Source of the DNA: Mikania micrantha
Taxonomy: Eukaryota > Streptophyta > Magnoliopsida > Asterales > Asteraceae
Length of the DNA stretch: 64,000 nt
NCBI GenBank assembly: GCA_009363875.1
Contig: CM018695.1
Coordinates: 46,371,935 to 46,435,934 of the forward strand
Direction of reading: 5' to 3'
Shown here: positions 22,573 to 34,068 of the stretch, one piece after another
Numbering within the stretch: the first letter of the stretch is position 1
How the letters are laid out: every line of letters starts with the position of its first letter
Notes under the pieces: model-generated
Database searches by the model: none
Seen by the model: the letters and a program-made list of their open reading frames with translations, nothing else
What the model was told of the DNA's origin: nothing
Position numbers and translations under genes: made by a program

Positions 22573-25500
22573 ATGGAGCAGACCTTCATCATGATCAAGC
22601 CTGATGGCGTTCAAAGAGGCCTTGTTAGTTTTCCTGTTTTATTCTTGTTTTTATCTTTGAATTTTGACCTTCAAAATCTAAAAAAAACCAATCGGGGCTT
22701 TGTTAACTTTTGAATCCGTTTGCAGTTTCTGATTACGCTGTTTTTTTGGTTCTTAAACAAGCTATCTTTACTGATTTTGGATTGTAAACACCCAAACCCA
22801 GATCCGTTGATTTTAAATATCGATTTCTCAAATATTTTTCTGTTTTCTTGTGTTTTTGATGAAATTGATCATGGGTTTTGATAAATTTAATCTGGGTTTT
22901 AGTATTTGATTTGAAATTTTTGAGGAAATTAAAAAAAAAGATGAAGAATGACGACAAGTTTTGAAAATCGAAAACGCAGCGAGCACAATAGAGGTTTTAT
23001 TGAGATGTTCTTGATTTAAGAACAAATTGAATATATGATCTAGAAGAATCTGATGATGTACAACTGTACAAGTTTGACTGAGTGATGTACAAGTTCTTGT
23101 TGAATAATTACTCTAGATTTGATGTGATGCTGTTTAACAGGGTTATTTGTTTTATTTGTTTTATTTGTTTTAAGTTTTTAATCATTTTGATTTTGTTTAG
23201 GTTGGTGAAATCATTGGTAGATTTGAGAAGAAAGGCTTCTCTTTGAAAGGTACAATTTTTACTTGATTACATGGTCAAACTGATTACAGGAATTTAAAAA
23301 GATTAGGAAACAATGGGCCCTTTAAATTATGACATTAGGGTGTGAATGTGTGATTGATATTGTTCACATATATATTACCCTTGATTGTTTTTTATTTTAA
23401 GATTGAGATCTGGAAAACATGTAAGTAATTAGGGCTTTTCAAAAAGCTCGCGGCTCGAGGCTCGGCTCTAAGCTCGCTCGAAAAAAGCTCGAAAAAGCCC
23501 GGCTCGAAAAAAGCTCGGCTTGAAAAAAGCTCGTTAAAAACGAGCCAAGCCGGAGCTAGGGTTGGCTCGGCTCGAGCTCGGCTCATGGCTTGACTCATTG
23601 GCTCGGCTCGTAGCTCGGCTCGATTTTTAATATATATATACACACACATATATATTATATTACACACATACATATATATTATACATAATATATATACAAT
23701 ATTTATACACATATTTATATAAATATACATATTATGTATAATATATATGTATGTATGTATATACATGTATAATATAAATGTATATATTAGATTTTATATA
23801 TAATTATATATATACATATATATTGGATGGGTTTGAATCCTTTGAAAACCCGATCTAAAAGAGAAAACCCTTAAACCCTCTCTGAACCGTTAGATCAAAC
23901 TTATTTTAATTTTTAATTAATTAAACAGAAAAAACATGTGGTCTATAATTAAAGTTGAATATTTTAATGGGGTTTTTGACTTTAAGGGGTATAAATGACT
24001 TTTGTGATGAGAGAGGAGAGAGAAAAGAGGAGAGAGGAGAGAGAATCTGATAGAGAGAGGAGAGATAATCTGATAGAGAGAGAAAGAAGAGAAAGGAGAG
24101 AAAATCTGACATAAAAAAAGTAATTTTTTTTAAAGTAATTTTTTTAAAAGATTTTTTTATAAAAAAAGCAATTTTTTTTAAAAAAAACAAAAAATATACA
24201 CAAGTGTATCAAACAAAAATTTCACCACACAAACACAAAAATTACATATTCTCAACCATAATAAATATTACACATGTGTATTTTACATATAAAACAAAAA
24301 ATTACACATGTGTAAATTTATAAAAAAACATCAAAATTAACCAAAAACTACACATGTGTAGTTGTAATATTTTATAAATATTAAATATATAAAATATACA
24401 CATGTGTAGTATTTTGAGTAAAGTGTACTTTGTGTATTAAATCTTGTACATTTTTATTTATACGCATGTGTAATTTTTTATATTTTCTTGTAAAAAATAT
24501 GTTTTTTTTATTTTGTATAATAAAATATACATTTTTGTTGTTGTTTTGAAATTTTAAAAAATATTTTTTTAAATGGATGGAGAGAGAAGAGATAGATGAG
24601 AAAGAAATTTGATATTAATAAATTATTATATATATGAGTGGTTTTAAATGAGAGAGAAAAAGATAAATTATTATATATATGGGTGAGTGGTTAAAACTTA
24701 AAAGACTATTATGCCCTTTTCAGATTAAAAAATTAGAAAGAAAAAAATGTTGATCTAACGGTTGAGATAGGGTTTAAGGGTTTTCTCTTTAAGATCGAGT
24801 TTTCAAAGGATTCAAATCCTATATTGGATTTTATATATATTAGATTATATATATATATATATAGGGGTAGGATCAAATAAAAAATGTATTTTGCCTAAGA
24901 AGGCTAAAAATGATTTTTAAAACCTTCAAAACCGACGCAAACGAACTCCGATTGAGCTCATTTTGATGAAATTGGAACCGTATCGTCGAACTTTATAATA
25001 TTAGCTTTTAAGTTTTAGATTTAACATTTAGCTATAAAGTTTATGTTTTATGGCTTCATTTTTAACTTTTAGGTTTTATCTTTAGGCTTTACTGTTTGAG
25101 TTTAAAGTTTAGGTTTTAGTATTATGGTTTATGGTTTGGGTTTTAACGTTCTGGGTTTAAGGTTCAACAAGACGGTTCCAATGACGCAAAAATGAGTTAG
25201 TTCGGAGTTTGTTTGAGTCGGTTTTCAAATTTTTAAAATTCCTTCTTAGCCTTCTTAAGCAAAATAGACTTTTTAGGGGAACCTTCCCCTATATATATAT
25301 ATATATAAATATATAAAGTGGACGTAAAAAACACGAAAAAAGAAAACAAGCCAGCTCGTGAGCTGGCTCGTGGCTCGAGATTTTTACGAGCCGAGCTGGA
25401 GCCAAGATTTTCGGCTCGAAAGAAATTTCGGCTCGGCTCGAGCTCGACTCGACTCGAAAATTCACGAGCCGAGCTGGAGCCAGGCCTAGCTCGGCCCGGC

Positions 25501-27190
25501 TCAACTCGATTACAGCCCTACAAGTAATTATAGGGCTGAGCCTCTGTTTAGGCTCGTTTGGATATTTGTGAAAAAGCTTGAGCTAGGTCTTGTATCAAGC
25601 TTAACTCGTGAGTCATGTTGAAAGCTTTATAGCTCTGTTTCTTTATTATTTATTTAACTTTTCATTTGTATTTATATAAAATTATCTTTTTATATATTTA
25701 TAATATATTTAATTATGTATGTTTGGTTTATAAAAGTGTAAGGTGTGCACAAAAGCAATAGGGTCTCTAGCCGAGGCGCAAAACGCATCGTTTTTCGTAT
25801 GCAAGGAGCAATGTATTTACAAATTTTTTAATATTTCTCGTAATTCTTTAACATAACTTACCCAAAATTTCTCATAGTTTTTTAATATATCGTATATGAT
25901 TTGATATATATAACTAACAGATGTTTACAACCTAAAAAACTATATGTTCAACATCTTGATGCGCAAAACCTAATCCGTCGCCTCGAGATGCTTTTCAGTG
26001 CGCGTTTGTGTTTCTTTTACACCCTGTGCATTTTTCTAATCAGAAGTGACACCCATTATGCCTGAGGTTGCTTCATGTGCTTTTCGAATTCAGTATATGT
26101 TACAAAATACTTTATTTATGCTATTTTGTCATGAAATATACAACAATATTTATTTTTTAGTTGTATATTTTTCTAATCAGAAGCGACACCCATTATGCCT
26201 TAGGTTCTCGTGTAGAGTGAAGCTTGGGCTTGTTTATACTCGGCATTATGTTATAAAGCCTAGTCATCTTTGACCATATAAGCCCGGATCATCAAAATTG
26301 GTTTACAAAATTTTTTAAATGTTTATTTATTTATACACTTATACATTTCAAGCTAATGAGTCAAGGATTCAAACACAAACAAAAGTAAAGTTTCATTTAT
26401 ATTCTTTCAAGTTGTGATCTTTTCTACATATAAATAATTAGTCTCACCAGAACTGATTTTGATTTCACCATCAGACAGAAATCAAAACTCAATTAAACCA
26501 ATCGCTCAAAGGCTACAATTTTTTATGAAACACCCTATGATGAACTACTGAAAATTGAGGGTTGACTTATTATTTTGATTTTAGGATTGAAGCTTTTGAC
26601 AGTTGACCAAGCTTTTGCTGAGAAGCATTATGCTGATTTGTCTTCAAAGCCTTTCTTCAATGGTTTAGTTGAGTACATCATCTCTGGTCCTGTTGTTGCT
26701 ATGGTTTGGGAGGGCAAGAATGTGGTCACCACCGGGCGCAAGATCATTGGTGCTACAAACCCTGCTGAGTCTGCCCCTGGCACCATCCGTGGTGATTTTG
26801 CAATTGACATTGGCAGGTATGGTCATTGGTTTTAACAGTCAAAACTGCTTACTATTTTTTACTACAATTTTGAAAGAGCGGTCAAAGGTCATATCTAAGG
26901 AGATCTAATTGACCAAACAAACCAAGCCCGAGCTCATAAAGCTCGAGCTTGGTTCGTTTAACTAATGAGAAGCTCGAGCTCGGCTTGTTACGAGCTCTGA
27001 TCCTAAAGCTTGAGGTCGTCTCTTAACTAGCTTTAATTAGTTGTTTAAGCTTGAGGTTGGCTCTTGACTAGTCTTTTAAGCTTGAGGTCGACTATATATA
27101 TATGTGTGTTTTTTTATATTGATTATCATAAAATTTATTCATCATAGTATATATATATATATCGTTAGTTAATTTTATCATAGTTTTATA

Positions 27191-27265
<75 letters not shown>

Positions 27266-27703
27266 TATGATTATTATAAATACATATTTAATATATTATA
27301 AAAATATAAAATATAGGCTCATTTTGGTTTGTGAGCCTACTTGAGCTCAATAAGTGAAGTGTGGGTTTGAGCTTGTTCATTAAACAAGATTCAATAAAAA
27401 GCTCAAGTTTGGGTTTGACCTCGTTGATTTGAGCTTTTAGCGAGTTGATCCTGAGTAACTCGTGAGCCTGCTTTAGTATTGGTCATATACATGGTTTCAA
27501 AATATAATCTTTGAAGCTGTATGGAACTCATCGAACATCAACTATTGGGTTTGGATTTGACTTGTTAGAAATGTGTTTGTGCATGCAGAAATGTGATTCA
27601 TGGGAGTGATGCTGTCGAGAGCGCAAAGAAGGAGATCGGTCTTTGGTTCCCTGATGGTGTTGCTAATTGGTCAAGCAGCCTTCACCCATGGATCTATGAA
27701 TGA
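22573..27703 (+). CDS. NDPK1: Nucleoside diphosphate kinase, cytosolic group I (four exons)
   Basis: Exons are 22573-22623, 23201-23249, 26585-26816 and 27589-27703. All introns have GT-AG ends, and the joined frame is 447 nt, coding 148 residues. The enzyme moves the terminal phosphate from ATP to other nucleoside diphosphates by a phospho-histidine intermediate and works as a hexamer in this family. Visible key residues are Lys9, Tyr49, Arg85, Thr91, Arg102, Asn112 and catalytic His115 in NVIHGSD. The end HPWIYE is usual. With no transit peptide and 148 residues it fits the cytosolic group I form. All active-site residues are present, so it looks functional. Intron 2 is 3335 bp, swollen by nested DNA transposons; introns 1 and 3 are 577 and 772 bp. 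It is the only intact host gene in the window. Confidence 0.95.
23829..24820. mobile_element. Mutator-type MITE with about 70-bp terminal inverted repeats
   Basis: The left end from GGGTTTGAATCCTTTGAAAA to about 23899 is matched by the inverted right end 24750-24820 with few differences. It is flanked on both sides by ATATTGGAT (23820-23828 and 24821-24829), a perfect 9-bp duplication, as in Mutator-like elements. The interior is AT-rich with a GAGAGA-rich block and repeated TACACATGTGTA palindromes. The open frame on the minus strand (23921-24190) is low-complexity. Confidence 0.85.
24863..25290. mobile_element. Small MITE inside the hAT-like element
   Basis: The left end aggggtaggatc, then attttgcctaagaaggctaa, is mirrored by the right end ttagccttcttaagcaaaat and then ccttcccct. 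It is flanked by TATATA runs, so the target duplication cannot be defined. The interior has several variants of ggttttagg/tttaggttt and no coding region. Confidence 0.55.
25529..26584. other. Remaining kinase intron 2 sequence with a 34-bp direct repeat
   Basis: The stretch from ttttctaatcagaag to cacccattatgcct occurs at 26030-26063 and 26168-26200 with one or two differences. A GAGGCGCAAAACGC-type segment near 25772 looks like another decayed repeat. No coding sequence; the intron ends ttttag at 26584. Confidence 0.45.
26893..27480. repeat. GAGCTCG-rich decayed repeat in kinase intron 3, with an AAT microsatellite
   Basis: Repeated agctcgagctcgg and aagcttgaggtcg motifs (26930-27095) and ttgagctcaa/gcttgagc motifs (27345-27470) flank an (AAT)n run at 27190-27264. 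It resembles the subterminal repeats of the hAT-like element in intron 2, but no clear ends were found. Confidence 0.4.
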
Positions 27704-27984
27704 GTGTGGTTAGCATTATGTTATCATCACGCTTCACCAAGCTACTTTAAGGGTCTAATTCTATTTTCAACTGTTTTGTTTTTTTTTTAATGGATTTTGA
27801 CAGCGTATGACGAACTGTGTGTTTAATCAGTTATATTATGATGTTTGTTCTGTTTTCATCATGTTTGCTGTTGAATTTGTGCATTGCTCATAGGTGTGGT
27901 TTGTCACAAATTGCAGTGTTTTTGAACTTGGATGAGTGATTGACCATCATCATCATACTCGATATAACCCACCATTAGCAAAGT
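27704..27984 (+). other. 3' UTR and flank of the kinase gene
   Basis: T-rich sequence follows the stop (a T run at 27778-27789) with several TTTGT-rich stretches. No exact AATAAA signal is visible in the first 250 bp. Confidence 0.4.
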
Positions 27985-28075
27985 TAAGGTAGGGTCTGAG
28001 AAGGATAAGATGTAGACAGCCTTACCTCTACACCGTAGGAATAGAAAGGCTGCTTCCAATGAGACCTCCGGCTCA
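27985..28075 (+). repeat. SINE-like fragment
   Basis: ggtagggtctgagaaggat, then gtagacagccttacctctac, then gaaaggctgcttccaatgag, resembles a widely dispersed plant Au-type SINE. The call rests on memory of that family; the copy is partial with no clear A-rich tail or flanking duplication. Confidence 0.35.
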
Positions 28076-29079
28076 TGACGCCTGATTAACCGACCAACTC
28101 AATGGTTTTAACGTTATTTTCACAAAAATAAAGTAAAATAATGTTAAAATTTATGCAACTTTACTTTTGCTCTTTAAGGGCACACATATATACATTATAT
28201 GTGCATTACAAACGGGCCAGGATTAGTGATTGACCAAAGAATGTTAAATCAGATCACTAGTTGTAAGAACTAAGAATGGCAATGGCCGGGTTTGGGTAGG
28301 TATTGCTAATTCCAATTCATACCCGATGATAAAAATGTGTCTATACTTGGTTCATTACCCGTCGGGTAATTATCCATTAGGTATTAGGTATACGTGTTAG
28401 TTTGTTAATTTTTTTGACTTTTTGAGTACATTTGTACAATATTATTATTTAGTTTTATATAATGTTATTGTTTAATTACAAAATAAATTAGAAATCAAAA
28501 ATTAAATGTATATGATATTAACATTGTAAAACATAAACCCAAAAAATATAAATCTTATTACATATAAATCTCATAGTTTTAATTATGGTTGGTTGGGTGA
28601 AAAACTTTCCTAGGAGGTCACCTATCCTAGATTGTTGTCACACGTGCATGTTTAACTTTGAAGTTCTCCTCTTATTCACAACCAATGCATCCAAAACGTG
28701 TTGGTGGTATTAGAGGACGAATATTTCTTATGAATCAAGAATCTTTTTTGTTTACAGCTGATGTGAGATTTGTTTAGGATGCTATCCAAAGAGTACAAGT
28801 GGCAAAATGATTGGTGGTACAGCGGATTGGTTGACTCATAGTCCGATTTCAAAACTGGCTTTTCCCCACCTCCAGATACCAGTAGGTAGAAAATCCTTTA
28901 TGATAATCCCTGACTTATATTCCAATATGAAAGCATTAACCCTATTCACATTTATGTGACATCTCAACTTAGAGGCTAGAGTAAGTCCATGTATCACCTT
29001 TAGAAAGTCATATAAGACACAATTCAATTATTTCTTAGAAATTACAAGGTTTGACAACTTAATTAGATAAAAAATGCAA
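28076..29079. other. Non-coding repeat-rich flank
   Basis: It contains a gggtttgggtaggta ... acccgtcgggtaattatcc stretch (28286-28375) of the kind often seen at hAT MITE ends. No gene seen; the minus-strand frame at 28836-29027 has no recognisable domain. Confidence 0.4.
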
Positions 29080-29692
29080 TTCACCATTATTAATTATATT
29101 ATCTTTTCTAATAAATAATTATAATATTAATGAGTGATAATATTACACGCATTTTTCATGCTAGAAAATAGTTTTTGATAAATTAAAAATCAAATACTTT
29201 CATCAAAAACACACTTTAAAAAAGTTATAAAATATGAAATTTTCTAACAAACATTTTTTAAAATAAGAAATATTTTAAATTGGTATTCTAAGTAAATAAA
29301 AGTTTTATAAACAACAAGATCAGTCAAAAATATTTTAAAAATAATTAAATAAACTATAAATCATAGTTTTTAAATAATATGACCTTTAGAAACAAGTGAT
29401 GTTTCTTATAACAAAATGTTTAAAAAGTAATTATGTTAAAATCCAAAGTTATAAAAATGATCCGAAAATTTACACTTCTAGTTATTTACGTTTAATGATA
29501 TTTTCAAATTGAGTCAATTAACTTTAATAATTATAGAAATAGTACATTATTTTCTTGATTTTTAACAATTAGTTTTAGATAGAAAAAGAAGTAAAGTTTT
29601 TAACATTAGTTAGTTTAAAAATCATTATTGTTAAATATTAAAAAGCCAAGTATTGTTTCATTAGTCCGTGTAAAACACGTGATAATAATCTA

Positions 29693-29693
<1 letters not shown>
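29080..29693. mobile_element. Helitron-like fragment, 3' end intact
   Basis: It ends with hairpin CGTGT-AAA-ACACG about a dozen bases before CTAG at 29690-29693, followed by host T, as in Helitrons. The body (aataattataatattaat ... tataaaatatgaaattttct) matches the copy at 30951-31502. The 5' TC end was not found. Confidence 0.5.

Positions 29694-29697
<4 letters not shown>

Positions 29698-29735
<38 letters not shown>
29698..29735. repeat. TA microsatellite
   Basis: Uninterrupted (TA)n run of 38 bp between a Helitron-like end and a MITE-like start. Confidence 0.9.
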
Positions 29736-29737
<2 letters not shown>

Positions 29738-30786
29738 TAAGGAGTAATTGGTAACCTATGGTAATTTAGATAACTTATTAACTCAATTTGATTGGTTGTC
29801 TAATTTAATGAATTTGAAATGTGTGGTCCACATTAAATCTAGAAAAAAATGAGTGGTAGAGATTTCTTTAAGGGTATTTTGGAGTTTTGTTAGGTGTACT
29901 TGATTTGATTTTTAAAATAAAAGTTTACCCCCAATTTTTTAAACTTTCATAACTTTTATATACATTATTATTTTTTTAAAAAAATTACACCATTAAATTT
30001 GTCACATTTTTATCTTTAATTCAAGTATACTTTTGTCAATTTTTTTAAAGTTTTCGAAATTAAGCTGATGTAACGAGCTGAATTTTTTCAAAGTGTTCGT
30101 AATTACACTGATGTAGCGAGCTGAATTTTTTCAAAATGTTCATAATTACACTGATGTAACAAGCTGAATTTTTTCAAAGTGTTCATAATTACACTGATTT
30201 AACGAGTTGTTACATTGATGTAACGAGCTGTAACTTATTATTTTTTTACGTTACAATTATCTAACTTTCTATCTTATTTGATATAAATTTTTTAATTAAA
30301 TAAATTTTATAATAAAAAATAAGTTTGTAATATATATTTAAGATGAGAGAAAAAAAATTTTGATGGAAAATTTTTGAAAAAAAAAAGGATATTATTGTAC
30401 TTATGTTTTTTACGTTAGTGTAATTACGAACGTCTGAAAAAAATTTGGCATGACTATAATGAAATTAACGAGAAAAATATGACGAGTTTAATGATGTAAT
30501 TTTTATAAAAAAATAACATAGTATAAAAAAGTTATAAGTGTATAAAAATTAAGAGGAAAACTTTAATTTAAAAATAGGCAAATATATAGTTTTTTAAGAG
30601 TGTGACACTTGTCACTCTTATATTAAATTTGATTATTGTAATTAACACAAAAGACCATAATACCCTTTTGTATTAAAAATTAATTAGTGACACATGTCAC
30701 AATTAGATTAAATCTAGAAAAATTGAACCATTGGATTTGAGTTATAGAGTTTTTTCAATTAGAATGAGTTATTATATAATCCCTTC
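29736..30786. mobile_element. MITE-like element with weak inverted ends
   Basis: The start ggtaaggagtaattggtaac and the inverted end ggaagggattatataataac are similar but not identical. Further in, aactcaatttgattggtt and the inverted aactcaaatccaatggtt also pair. It is flanked by TA-rich sequence. A 43-bp tandem repeat lies inside. Confidence 0.35.
30062..30237. repeat. 43-bp tandem repeat, four units
   Basis: (a)ctgatgtaacgagctgaa followed by ttttttcaaagtgttc(g/a)taatta repeats with ctgat starting at 30065, 30108, 30151 and 30194, an exact 43-bp step. Confidence 0.85.
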
Positions 30787-30950
30787 CATGTGTGTGTATA
30801 TATGTATATATATCATCAAAAAACTACCAAATTTCAAGATACTAAGAAACTTTCTTAACCAATGAAATAATTTCTTTGTTATATTTTTAATTTAAATAAA
30901 AAGGATATTTTAGTAAATTTACATCTAATTAATTTTTGAATACATCTATA

Positions 30951-31502
30951 TCTATTCTATACTCTATAATAAAAGAGTAACAAATTTAACACTTGTCAGC
31001 TTCTTAAACTACTAATGCCACATGTCACCTTCTTACACTATAATTAACTATAGTTGACACTTGTCAACACCTTATCATTCCACTTAATTCTCTATCCTAT
31101 TAAATAATTATATTTTCTCTCTTATTAAATAGATAATTATAATATTAATAACTAACATATTATTTATCTTATTATTATAAAGCACACTTTAAAACTTTTT
31201 TATAAAATATGAAATTCTCTAAAATCAAAACTTTTAAAGTAAGAAATATTTTATTTTCAAAAATCAAAATTTATGTAAAAAACAAGTTATCTTAAAAAAA
31301 TGTTTTTTTTTAAAATAAAATATATTATAAAATGATTTTTTAAACAATGAGATTTTTATCATCCAATGACGTTTTTTAGTTTAATATTTTATATTAAATC
31401 CGTGTATTACACTGGTTTATAACATACTGCAATATATACAAGTATTCTAAAAGCATAATATTTCATTTATTTCACCCGTGTAATACACGAGATTTAACCT
31501 AG
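30951..31502 (+). mobile_element. Non-autonomous Helitron-like element
   Basis: It starts TCTATTCTATACTC after a host A and ends CTAG at 31499-31502 before a host T, with hairpin CGTGT-AAT-ACACG about 10 bases before the end. The length is 552 bp, with no coding region. A related copy ends at 29693. Confidence 0.6.
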
Positions 31503-31889
31503 TATATTATTAATTATCTATCCTTTATTTTCTCAAAATGATTAACTGAATTTGATTTAGACAAAATCAAATTCGTGTGAATTATTTAAATCACCATCAC
31601 GATATTATCCAAAAATATCATGATTATTGATTGAATCAAATAGTATCATGATTTGTGAATCGGAAAAGCTGGTCCAAGTATTCATCATATTTGTCCCGCA
31701 TGATTTCTGAATCTGAAAATCTGGTCCAACTTGATCCCGTCATGTTGAACGGAGAAAGGTGATTTCGATCCTGTCGTATAGTCGGGAGTTTTTATGATGA
31801 ATCGGATCTGTAAAACCTCTACCACTACTGCATGGATATTTGGCGAGGATGTCATTTTCGGTTAGACGAGACACGCGTTCAACCATAGC

Positions 31890-32846
31890 AGTGTAGGATT
31901 CATGTTCTATGTGAATGATGTTATCTTTGGTTCCACAAGCTCGATGCTTTGTAAGGAGTTTGAAATAAAGAAGAAATTTGAGATGAGTGCTATGGGGGAG
32001 ATGAACTTCTTCTTAGGTTTATAGGTAAAGCAAGATCAGAAGGGGTTGCTGATTCATCAGGGCAAGTACGTGACTGATATTCTTACCAAGTTCAACATGT
32101 TGGACCCCAAGCCCGCCTCCACTCCTATGGCTGTTCGTCCTGTCTTGACTTCGGATTCAGATGGTGAAAATGTTGATCAACATCTTTACAGATCGATGAT
32201 TGGCTCACTGATGTACCTCATCGCCAGCAGACCTGGCATCATGTTCTTAGTATGTCAACGTGCCGGATATCAGGCGAATCTGAAGGCTTCTCATCTAATT
32301 GCTGTCAAGAGGATCTTTCGCTACCTCGTCGAGAAACCTCGTCTCGGTTTGTGGTAACCTAAGAACTCTGAGTTCAAATTATTTTCTTACTCTGATAGTG
32401 ATTTTGGTGGTTGCAATTTAGACATAAATTCAACCACAGGTGGATGTCACTATCTGGGATAGCTCTTTGTATCGTGGCATTGCAAGAAGCAGACAACCGT
32501 ATCCACTTCCACTTCAGAAGCTGGGTATGTAGCTGCCTACAGTTGTTGCTCTTAGGTCATCTGGATGCAACAACAGCTTCTCGATTACGATTTGAACTTT
32601 CTTGACTCTCCTATTTACTTGGATGATGAAGTAGCCCTTCAGATCGTCAAGAATCCGGTACAACATTCCAAAACTAAACAAATTAACATCCGGATTCACT
32701 TTATCCGGGACTGTTTCGAACGTAAGCTGATCCATCTTGAAAAGGTCCACACAGATGACAATCTCGTAGATCTTTTCACCAAACCGTTCGATATAGATTG
32801 CTTCCACCATCTGCTTGCCTCACTCAAACTAATAAATTTTGATTAA
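31890..32846 (+). pseudogene. Ty1/copia pol remnant (end of RT and RNase H)
   Basis: It begins in RT near the catalytic loop, where FYVNDVIFGST shows Asn in place of the first catalytic Asp. It continues with FEMSAMGEMNFFLGL, then a stop, then GKYVTDILTKFNML, RSMIGSLMYLIASRPGIMF and the RNase H motifs SDSDFGGC and TSTSEAGYVAA, and ends with SKTKQINIRIHFIRDCFERK and LVDLFTKPFD. Stops at about 32022, 32355 and 32461 and a frame change make it non-functional. It resembles the corresponding part of the Sirevirus at 54180-55179 but is older or of another subfamily. The 5' two-thirds of the element is missing. Confidence 0.85.
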
Positions 32847-33689
32847 AACAATTTTTGTAAAAACATTAAAATTTGTGTTTTGTTTTTATTTTAATTTTTA
32901 TAGCACAAATTTAGAGGGAGATTATTTACAAAAAGAACAAAAAGATTTTTGGTTTTGAGTCTGTTTATAAGTTTAGAAAATTTCAAAAAGAACAAAAGAT
33001 TTTTGGTCTTTAAGATGGTCTATAAGTTTAGGGGGAGTGAAATTTAAGAAAAATACAAAAAGATTTTATTTAGACAGTCAGGTAAAGTGGTTCAATGGAA
33101 GTGAAATGATTTATGACACTTAAAATTCACTGCATTAGAATAATTTTTAGGAATAACCACTTTAGATAAGTATAAATCATTAAGAAATTAAAGCACATTT
33201 TCCTATAAGAAGATTGGACATGATCATTCAAAAATATTAAAATATAAATAACTGAGAAGTCTTGAAAATCAGAATAACCGGAAAAATGAAATAACTAGTT
33301 GACTTTTTGTAGGAATCCTCAAGTCAAAGTAAGATTTTGTTTTTGATAAACTTGAAATCTTCTTGAGAACAAAGAGCAGAAAATACTTACAGAAACATCC
33401 TCTGTTTTGCGTAAGCAAAGACCTGGATGTGTGACGTTAAGACCAATGTGTCTACATATCAGTAAAATAAAAGAAGCCAATGTGCACAAAGATGATAGAA
33501 CCCTTTCTTGTTCTTGATTCTAATATGATAAATCTGTTCTTTCTTTTCTCACCAAAAATTCTGTCAAAACGTTTTATGTTCGTTGAAACACAATCAAGTT
33601 TTGAAACAAAAGATTTCGCAAAATTGATAGGTTGCATATAGATCTGGATTACATGTCTGATTTCGCAAAATTGTTTCATATAATATTAA
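32847..33689 (+). repeat. 3' non-coding part of the older copia element
   Basis: After pol it carries two near-copies of a segment with aaaaagaacaaaaagatttttgg (from about 32929 and 32980), a polypurine stretch ttagggggagtga at 33028-33040, and caatggaagtg / aaccacttta motifs (33097-33170) like those after pol in the Sirevirus. No LTR boundary was identified. Confidence 0.4.
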
Positions 33690-34068
33690 CACCGAATATT
33701 ATACGACCACTTTCCGTACCAGTATCTACAGTACTTTTGTAATGTTCTGAACTCCTGTTTCGACATTGATGTTACAGTATCCCCTTGTTATTGAAATTTC
33801 TTCCCGAAATATAAAATCGACATCGGGTACAACTTTCTTTACACCAAGGGAAAAGGCTTGTTCCTTTCTCACATGTTTTCCTAGAGTATTGTTTCATACT
33901 GAATTTACAAATCCTTTATGCTACTTTGGTAGCTAGAAAATTATTGGTGCGAGAGATAAGTGTTGTTTCCAATTTCTATTAAGGGTGTTTGGATCAGCTT
34001 ATTGTACATCCCTTAAAATTTCTATTTTTCTCATTTGTCCTGACCATTCATCCTTGAATGATAATCTA
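33690..34068 (-). repeat. Gypsy LTR end and adjoining internal fragment (A/D type)
   Basis: cattgatgttaca at 33764-33776 followed by gtatccccttgttattgaaatttc matches the LTR end plus polypurine region of elements A (8521-8545) and D (61634-61668). Only about 90 bp of LTR and 290 bp of internal sequence remain before the Sirevirus LTR starts at 34069. Confidence 0.55.

Larger units (their letters stand above)
23430..25520. mobile_element. hAT-like non-autonomous element in kinase intron 2
   Basis: It begins TAGGGCTTTTC and ends ACAGCCCTA, short inverted ends typical of plant hAT elements. The flanks taagtaat (23422-23429) and caagtaat (25521-25528) agree at 7 of 8 bases, a likely 8-bp target duplication. 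Both ends carry GCTCG/CGAGC-rich subterminal repeats (23445-23615 and 25350-25510). No transposase is visible. Two further MITEs sit inside. Confidence 0.7.

Noticed and set aside
23392..23766. Minus-strand 124-codon frame
   Set aside because: Its composition comes from TATACA and GCTCG repeats of the hAT-like element; no protein character.
26669..26908. 79-codon frame overlapping kinase exon 3
   Set aside because: It is another reading frame of the exon and runs past its splice donor.
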